Of a stretch of DNA of 64,000 bases, positions 58,034 through 64,000 are shown piece after piece. A program made the translations under genes and the position numbers. The stretch's first letter is position 1. Each line of letters opens with the position of its first letter. Source of the stretch: Pachyseris speciosa (taxonomy: Eukaryota > Cnidaria > Anthozoa > Scleractinia > Pachyseridae); NCBI GenBank assembly GCA_016490735.1, contig JAEMWC010001098.1:128501-192500 (forward strand), in the 5' to 3' direction. The notes under the pieces were generated by a model, which saw only the letters and a list, made by a program, of their open reading frames with translations, made no database searches and was not told the DNA's origin.

Positions 58034-58737
58034 AGGGCCATTTATACGGCAGAAAATAAGACGCGTCTTATGTAAGACGCGACTTAAATAAGACGCGAAC
58101 TGATCGTATAAATGGTACAAAATAAGCGTTCGCGTCTTATTTAAGTCGCGTCTTACATAAGACGCGTCTTATCTTAGGACAGGGTTTTCAGCTGTTCTTA
58201 TTTTGTCCGCGTCTTAATTAAGACGTGAACTTCCTCGTATAAATGGTTTCGCGTCCTAAATAAGACGTGAACTGCAAGTGCGCTTGCATAAAAACAACAG
58301 CAACAGGAGCTTGTCTTATGATTAGATAGCGTAATTGGTTGGAAAGCTTTGCAAAAGATGGCCAGGAGAGCCAAAAGTGAATTCAGCACCTTCCTTCTTT
58401 AACTTGCCATCAGTCGCACCAATCCGTATATCGCTTTTTTCCGACTCTTCTCGGATTTCTGTTGATTTCTTTGTATGCTACGGCGTGGTCTTCATAAGAA
58501 AAAAAAATCTCTGAGAAAGTCTCTTCTTAAAATAACAGGACAGCACGCTTTTGTTTCTTGCTACAGCGCTCCATCTTGGCGGGTAAGCGAGGCTGTATCA
58601 AAAATAAGACGCGAACCACTTATACGAGATCTTCGCGTCTTATGTAGGACGCGAAGGTATAAACGGTACAGTTCGCGTCCTATTTAAGTTGCGTCTTAGA
58701 TAAGACGCGTCTTATTTTCTCCCGTATAAATGGCCCT
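58034..58737. mobile_element. foldback element, AGGGCC family, copy 2
   Basis: The termini AGGGCCATTTATACG and complement are flanked by ATT (58031-58033 and 58738-58740). Copy 1 of the tandem unit reads GGATATATTGTTCC, the empty site. The interior is rich in TAAGACGCG palindromes. No ORF. Confidence 0.88.
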
Positions 58738-58884
58738 ATTGTTGCCTCATTATATTTCACTGGAATCCAGACATGCGAACAACAGAGCTTTAACTGATGA
58801 AAGCCCCATATGACTGACTAAAAACATCTTCTTAGGACTTGCAACACTTGCACTACACAGGAAATTTCAAAAAAGTCTCGTACT

Positions 58885-59150
58885 CAATCTTGGACAAAAC
58901 TGTTGAGAACATTCAGCTTAGAACCTTTCGTAGGTGCACACGATGATCAATTGAGTCTCAAAGCCCCCTCCCCCAATTCAATGTTGTCTGTGCCTCCTGA
59001 CCGTTTCCCTGAATATCGTGACTTCCCAACTTCAACATTAAAAAGGGAGAGGGGGGGGGGGGGGGGGGAGGGAAGTTACGTTAGGGATATTGTTGACTCA
59101 CACCTATTGGAGAAACATTTTTTGGCCCCAGGAGACCTATTTTCTCAAGT
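58885..59150. repeat. dispersed block A, copy 2
   Basis: Matches 50630-50890. Includes a G-run of about 20 at 59048-59068. Confidence 0.85.
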
Positions 59151-59303
59151 AGTTTAGTCCAAGATCGTATGACTAAGAAACTGGCGAAATGGTCCGATAC
59201 ACGCACTCCAGTAAAGTGCTTCTGCCGTTAATTATTGTTAAATCAGATGCTTAAGAAGTTCGATTAGTTACATGAGAAATATTCTCTTACTGAGAGAAAT
59301 TAT

Positions 59304-59967
59304 ATACACTTAATGTATGGTCCCGAGGGAAACAGTTAGTTTTGTTTTCCCGAGAGTCCTGATGTTTCCCGAGACGAAGTCGAGGGAAACATCAGGACTC
59401 GAGGGAAAAAAAACTAACTAGTTTCCCGAGGGATCATACATTAAGTGCTTTGTTATATACCGAGACTTTCCCTTCAACAATCACAGCAAAATAAACTGAC
59501 AAATAAACAAAGACGGCATAACAAAAACACGTCTTTATTCAGAAGCCTGCCGAATGAATAATTTACAAACTTTTAAAAGTACCTGAAAAAGTAGAACATG
59601 CCTTTCTTGAATTTTCCGAATCTTTTCCTCCTATTAGATGCTGAATTTCTTCGACTGATGCTTGAGAAAAACGTTTTCTTTTAGTCTCGGGTTCCATAAT
59701 GTTTGTATTATCGTTGGTTTATAAAACTGAAAACTGGCAGTGTTCTCAGGTCCGCCTCGTCAATCAAGCTGACGTGAGCACGTGCTGAAGATCATGCCAC
59801 TTTTTAGTCATGCACTAATCACGTGCTGCTGTATCCGGGCGCGCGGGCAACAATTGCGGAATTGTATCCCGGTCGGGATACATTTGAATTTGGTCAGGGG
59901 CACGTGACCAAGAATCAGCCAATCGCAGTACTCCTTTTGTTGAGTGAAAGTGTAGGTATATAACAAT
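59304..59967 (-). mobile_element. insertion with hairpin and small ORF, tyrosine-recombinase-like
   Basis: Absent from copies 1 and 2, where AATTATGGGTATT is continuous. It holds a long hairpin (59308-59450) built of CCCGAGGGAAAC words, then a minus-strand mini-gene. It leaves at most a 2-bp AT duplication. Crypton-type elements leave little or no TSD, which would fit, but the family is uncertain. Confidence 0.55.
59563..59697 (-). CDS. small ORF resembling the first exon of a Crypton-type protein
   Basis: A 44-codon minus-strand ORF reads MEPETKRKRFSQASVEEIQH, then LIGGKDSENSRKACSTFS. The KDSEN-x-RKA motif resembles the N-terminus of cnidarian tyrosine-recombinase (Crypton-like) proteins. 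A possible donor CAG/GTACTT lies before the stop, and an AATAAA lies about 25 bp downstream. If the resemblance is right, the catalytic part has been lost. Confidence 0.35.
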   Translation of the reverse strand: MEPETKRKRFSQASVEEIQHLIGGKDSENSRKACSTFSGTFKSL

Positions 59968-61107
59968 GGGTATTATTGAGGACTCAAAAAGTCCCCTCGC
60001 TGTCGTGGCTCTCTGCTATTTATTGGCAAGGGAAAATACGAGGATGAATACTGGCTCAACTGACACAATAAGAACGGTAAACATTGCACTTTCACCACTT
60101 GACAAGAGACTGGCAACTGTAGAGATAATGAGAAGGTGTAGTTTACTGTGTCTTCCATAAATAAAATTGGAGCAGAAAGTAATTTTCAGCATGCGGAATT
60201 ACCAAAATGTATAACTTTCTTTGCTTCCGAAATCATGGATGACATTATATATAGTCCATCAGCTAGGGGGGTTGTATGGCTCACTTAAGGGGAACAAACA
60301 GAACTTGTATAATCTTAATCTGTAACTATTCAGCATCATAAAAATGTATGATAGCAAGGATAGAACGGTAGCTTTCACTTTGTAAATCGAATTTTAAATT
60401 TACCTCCCATACCATGCTTTTGGTCGCCATCTTGGATTTCTAAAAAACACGTTAAAAAATGTTATTCTTTCTGAAATGCACACGATTTTTGCCTAGAAGT
60501 ATATTTGGAATAATACGTATTTGAAATGTAATTTCAGCATTGTTTATGGTTATTCGAGCTATGGTGACGTCATAAATGACATCACAGTGACCGCCATTTT
60601 GTTTTCTAGCTTGTGTATTCAACCGCTATCTTAATGCCCTGAAATAACTAAATTACCATTAAGGCAGTCTATATCATAATGCTAGAAAAACGCACTTAAA
60701 ACTATTGCTAATGTCTTTTCCTATATTTAGTTAGGCATACTAGGCCATGAATTAATAACCCCAAATCAGAGTAGATAACCAGGTTCACAATTCAATCTAG
60801 AGCTCGTTTGAGCACAGAAGCACCACTATCGTATAACGTCCTTTTCCACTGCTGTCACTTGCATACGGGATCTACATGTATAACGTAACATACGTTCACA
60901 TCATGTACTGATTTTGCGTCCTGAATAACGTCGCTGAAAATAGAAAAAACATTCCTACGCACGAGTTGCAAAAAGCGTTATACAACGTGTGTCCCGTGAA
61001 GAGGGATCTTACTATATCGAACCTTAAGATAGACACAACAAAAGGTAATAACTATCTCTTTGTTCGTCATTTCAAGTAACCTACACCTGTAAACGTAATT
61101 ACTCTTA

Positions 61108-61715
61108 TCAATCCTCTCCATCTTCAGAGTCACTATCCCCACTCTCACATAGAACGCCATCATCAGTTGCCATATTCTCACACTGGATACTACACATGTC
61201 AGTGCACTTCAGACCCGCCTTCCAGCAGCAGCAGTTCTTGATCGTGCAAGCTCTCTTGCACGTTTAAGGGAGTAGTTCCAGGAACTCTTCTGGAGCCGGT
61301 TTGGATCCAAGCCACACAAATTCCACTACGTTAGACATAGAGGAACGATGGCTCTTCTCCAGATTGCTGCTTGATAATTTGCTCTTGTAACGTGAAGTCG
61401 TAGAGACGACTTGCAAGGCGGCAGAGCCTCTGGCTCGACTTTCCCGCCTCTGGCGCAGTGGATATCATAGCGCAGCTCATCCACACTCTGGCACTTCTTT
61501 CCATACAGCTGACACACGAGTGCCTCAGTATCTTTAAATGTCTCTTCCGATACTGTCCAATTCTCCCCGATATTCGCCATAGCTCGGACGTACCTTTCAT
61601 TGCGTTGGAGAAGCTGGACTGCTTTTCACTTCCCTTTACCAGAGAATGCAGAGATGGTATCACAGCCTGTGATCGCGTGCACACCGATTAGGGCTTTCAT
61701 GAAGCAATGCTTGTC
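61108..61715 (-). pseudogene. degenerate transposon ORF with HAITGCDT motif and Cys-rich tail
   Basis: Minus-strand frames read ALIGVHAITGCDTISAFSGK, a stop, KAVQLLQRNERYVRAMANIG, then LRYDIHCARGGKVEPEALPP and LHVTRANYQAAIWRR. After a frameshift the C-terminus reads CKRACTIKNCCCWKAGLKCT then DMCSIQCENMATDDG, with an acidic end and a stop at 61108. The GCDT-x-SAF, ANYQAAIWRR and Cys-rich tail combination is a recurrent uncharacterised family in cnidarian repeats. I cannot name a biochemical function. Upstream parts (to about 62330) are more decayed. Confidence 0.65.
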
Positions 61716-62531
61716 AACGTGTGGGTCGAGTTGCTTCTCCAAGCTGTTGACAACTTAAGAAAAATCTATTGTTCTGGACTTCGCGCCTCTTCCCTTCTTC
61801 ATGTAACACCTTCCAAGGTTTCGGCTATGAGCAAGCAGTAGGACAAGGACATTAGCGTCATCAGAGTGGGTGACGCACGTGCCTCCAGCCTTCCCAGCAT
61901 GGAGAACCATACGCGTATCAGCCTCTTCGTGATTACACTCTAGCCCAGGAACAGGTTCACATGTGGCTACGCCGGTTTAGTTGCCAGCACTGATCTTCGG
62001 ATGTCACGTATATGATCCGGTTGCCGAGCCTGTCTCTGAATGCTTCTGTCTTCCACTGTGACACGAGAAATTTGACAATCTCAGGCTTGTTTGCGGTCAC
62101 ACTGAGCAGCTTGTTCCACTCTGCAGTTGCGATGATATTTGATGGGATTTTCGGGGAATTCGCTTTCGGTCAAAGCCTCCAAAATTGGTTTGTGATTCCG
62201 GATCACGGCAGCACGATACAAGGTTGTCCATGAAGAAATATCTCTGCACTGGGCTAGCTTTCAATCCGAACAACCGCATATAATGCATTCGTCCGCCATT
62301 GATCATGGTGCAGAGGAAACACATTCGCTCCGGGGTGAAAACCTATTGAATGTTTGTGCGACCACGTGTTTGGGAAGGAAAAAGGCAGTTGTTTTTGAGG
62401 GGGCTTTATTCAACGCACTTGCAATGTATACATATATTTATGTACTTGCTCTCTTTTCGAAAATAATTTTGAAAAACCCACTATTTCTTTTTCAATGATT
62501 ATAATTGCAAACTGGTCATGTCAGTGATATT

Positions 62532-62935
62532 AGGGCCGTTTATACGAGAGAAAATAAGCCGCGGCTTACACTGGCCGCCTCTTACATAAGACGCGAACAC
62601 CCCCTTTAAATGGTACGCAATCGAAGTTCACGGTTGACTCCATCGGCAGCTAGCTCAAGCCGCGGCTTATCCTGGCCTAGGGGTTTTGGGCTGCGCTTAT
62701 CTTGGCCGCGGCTTATCTTGGACGTGAAAGTGTTCTTATAAATGTACTCAAGCGTTGTCCGCGGCTTGCTCAAGCATGCGCTTCTATTGTTATTGAAGCG
62801 AACTTAGCCGCGAACCATTTATACGAGCATTTCGCGTCTTATGTAGGCCACATTCGTATAAATGGCCCACTCGCATCTTATGTAAGCCGCGGCCAGTGTA
62901 AGCCGTGGTTTATTTTCTCTCGTATAAACGGCCCT
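62532..62935. mobile_element. foldback element, AGGGCC family, copy 3 (nested)
   Basis: The termini AGGGCCGTTTATACGAGAG and complement are flanked by ATT (62529-62531 and 62936-62938). The interior words are AAGCCGCGGCTTA rather than TAAGACGCG, a diverged subfamily. It lies inside the 3-kb transposon. Confidence 0.85.
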
Positions 62936-63341
62936 ATTGTGACCAATAATCAGGCGTTGTGATGTCGCAAATGACGTCACGTAGTTATAATATAAGCACT
63001 AGAATAAACGGAAATCATGTTTGTAGTTCCAATATGATCTAAATTTGACTTTTGAAACGCAATTCGTTCACTTTAATAGAATACAAGCAACTTTGAAGCC
63101 TTCCTCAAAAATCCAAGATGGTGGCCAAAAGGAAGATATGAGGAGCAAATTTAAAATTCGATTTACGAAGTGAAAGCTACCGTTCTATCCTTGCTATCAT
63201 ACATTTATATGATGCTCAATAGTCAAAGATTAACATTAGACACGTTTCAGCTGTTCCCCTTAAATGAGCCATAAAACCGAATTTTAGGGTCTCAGCTGAT
63301 GGACTAATAGGTCTACATATATTGACAGAATGGATATCTGC

Positions 63342-63401
63342 ATGTGTGCGCATGTGTGCGCATGTGTGCGCATGTGTGCGCATGTGTGCGCATGTGTGCG
63401 T
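63342..63401. repeat. minisatellite (CATGTGTGCG)x6
   Basis: Six perfect 10-bp units. They begin exactly where copy 3 of the tandem unit loses similarity to the other copies, and end 46 bp before the ORF1 start codon. Confidence 0.95.
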
Positions 63402-63446
63402 ACAGTGAGGACGCAACTTGTGTAGCTCTGTGGAAATTTGGCCAAA

Positions 63447-64000
63447 ATGGCAAAAGGTGGTCAGCCTGACCAAATGAAATCACTGAAAAAAAGCAATGAA
63501 AATCTGAAGCAGCTATTAGAGTCTGCACGAAAGGATATCAAGAGATTAGAAGATAGAGTTGAGGTCCAAGAACATGCATCGAAGGAACAAAATGGCGGAT
63601 CTTCCCGCGACGTGCAATTAGAGACCGAAAGAAGCTTAAACTGGCTCCACGAGAGCGAAAGCGACATTCAAAGTGAACTTAAATCAATCCGTAAACGGCT
63701 TGATGATATTGAAGAAGGTCTCGGTGAACTGGAAGGAATTGTTGAAGAGTTCCAGGAATATAGTTACTCTTTCAATATAAAGATTCTAGGAGTTCCTGAG
63801 CTTAGCGATCGAGAGAAGGCCGAAGATACAAGCAACCTTTACGTTAACCTATTCAATAAGATGGGCGCTGAAGTCTCAATAAGCGATATTGATATAGCCC
63901 ATAGAGTGTCTTTCCGAGACAATTCTCGTACGGGGCCGAAGCCAATTGTTTGCAAGTTTATTCGCAGACTGGCAAGGAATGAAGTGATGTCGAAAAGGAA
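63447..64000 (+). CDS. L1-type retrotransposon ORF1 protein, N-terminal part (runs off the window)
   Basis: An uninterrupted frame of 184 codons from an ATG in an AAAATGG context. Residues 1-115 are rich in Lys, Glu and Leu (LKKSNENLKQLLESARKDIK) and look like a coiled coil. From about residue 117 the sequence YSFNIKILGVPELSDREKAE, then LYVNLFNKMG, SDIDIAHRVSFRD and GPKPIVCKFIRR matches the RRM-like core of L1 ORF1 proteins (Transposase_22 family). ORF1p is the RNA-binding nucleic-acid chaperone of L1/Tx1-clade LINEs. The frame is intact so far and ORF2 should follow outside the window. Confidence 0.88.
   Translation, partial: MAKGGQPDQMKSLKKSNENLKQLLESARKDIKRLEDRVEVQEHASKEQNGGSSRDVQLETERSLNWLHESESDIQSELKSIRKRLDDIEEGLGELEGIVEEFQEYSYSFNIKILGVPELSDREKAEDTSNLYVNLFNKMGAEVSISDIDIAHRVSFRDNSRTGPKPIVCKFIRRLARNEVMSKR

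Larger units (their letters stand above)
60252..63306 (-). mobile_element. 3-kb DNA transposon with long TIRs and ATA duplication
   Basis: The termini TAGTCCATCAGCT and complement start inverted repeats of about 180 bp (words GATAGCAAGGATAGAACGGT and ATCGAATTTTAAATTT in both arms). ATA is duplicated at 60249-60251 and 63307-63309. Copies 1 and 2 of the tandem unit show the uninterrupted CATTATATAGGTCT. It carries a degenerate minus-strand gene and a nested AGGGCC element at 62532-62935. Confidence 0.85.
59157..63341. repeat. tandem unit, copy 3 (interrupted, truncated)
   Basis: Unit sequence is present at 59157-59303, 59968-60251 and 63307-63341, separated by the insertions described. It ends at GAATGGATATCTG, where copies 1 and 2 continue ACTGGACATC but here a minisatellite begins. 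Confidence 0.8.

Overview
The window is eukaryotic and almost certainly from a cnidarian, most likely a stony coral or close hexacorallian. It is AT-rich. Coding sequence consists of short exons with GT-AG introns, mostly in phase 1, encoding extracellular modules (HYR, CCP/sushi, ephrin-receptor-like, F5/8C). Repeats dominate: Penelope-like elements, non-LTR retrotransposons, tRNA-derived SINEs and many short inverted-repeat DNA elements. The species assignment is inference from sequence familiarity, not from a search.

Host genes. Gene A (+ strand, about 17.1-26.6 kb, perhaps to 29.5 kb) is a mosaic extracellular protein: HYR, HYR, CCP, a short Cys-containing linker and two ephrin-receptor-like Cys-rich modules, an order reminiscent of polydom/SVEP1. 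Gene B (- strand, 34.4-31.3 kb) encodes the membrane-spanning and cytoplasmic part of a receptor whose tail is rich in tyrosine motifs. Gene C (- strand, 50.3-48.7 kb) is an F5/8 type C (discoidin) domain split over three phase-compatible exons. B and C lie on the same strand in the right order to be one discoidin-type receptor separated by a repeat-filled intron, but this is not proven. A and B converge.

Repeats by region. 1-9 kb: a head-to-head tRNA-derived SINE pair and two foldback DNA elements with 9-bp target-site duplications (TSDs). 9.34-10.87 kb: the most striking object, about five 254-nt tandem units, each with a complete or nearly complete type I hammerhead ribozyme, preceded by one inverted unit and bracketed by a 13-bp direct repeat. 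It looks like an animal retrozyme insertion. 19-28 kb: several MITEs inside gene A introns. 31.7-33.3 kb: SINE copies split by a LINE. 34.9-35.6 kb: foldback element. 36.6-44 kb: several Penelope-like element (PLE) fragments (RT, GIY-YIG endonuclease, hammerhead-like 3' motifs) amid TA microsatellites. 45.8-47.6 kb: decayed non-LTR retrotransposon. 53.9-63.3 kb: a unit present three times in tandem, each copy carrying different transposon insertions, so that the sister copies act as empty-site controls. 63.45 kb to the end: the start of an intact L1-type ORF1.

How it fits together: the retrozyme array is non-coding and would need a helper reverse transcriptase. PLE fragments in the same window carry hammerhead motifs with the same palindromic helix III design, which suggests but does not prove a parasite-helper relation. 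Several frame breaks in gene A are single-base gains, two of them at homopolymers, and the tandem repeats also differ mainly by one-base indels, so sequencing error must be considered before calling gene A a pseudogene.
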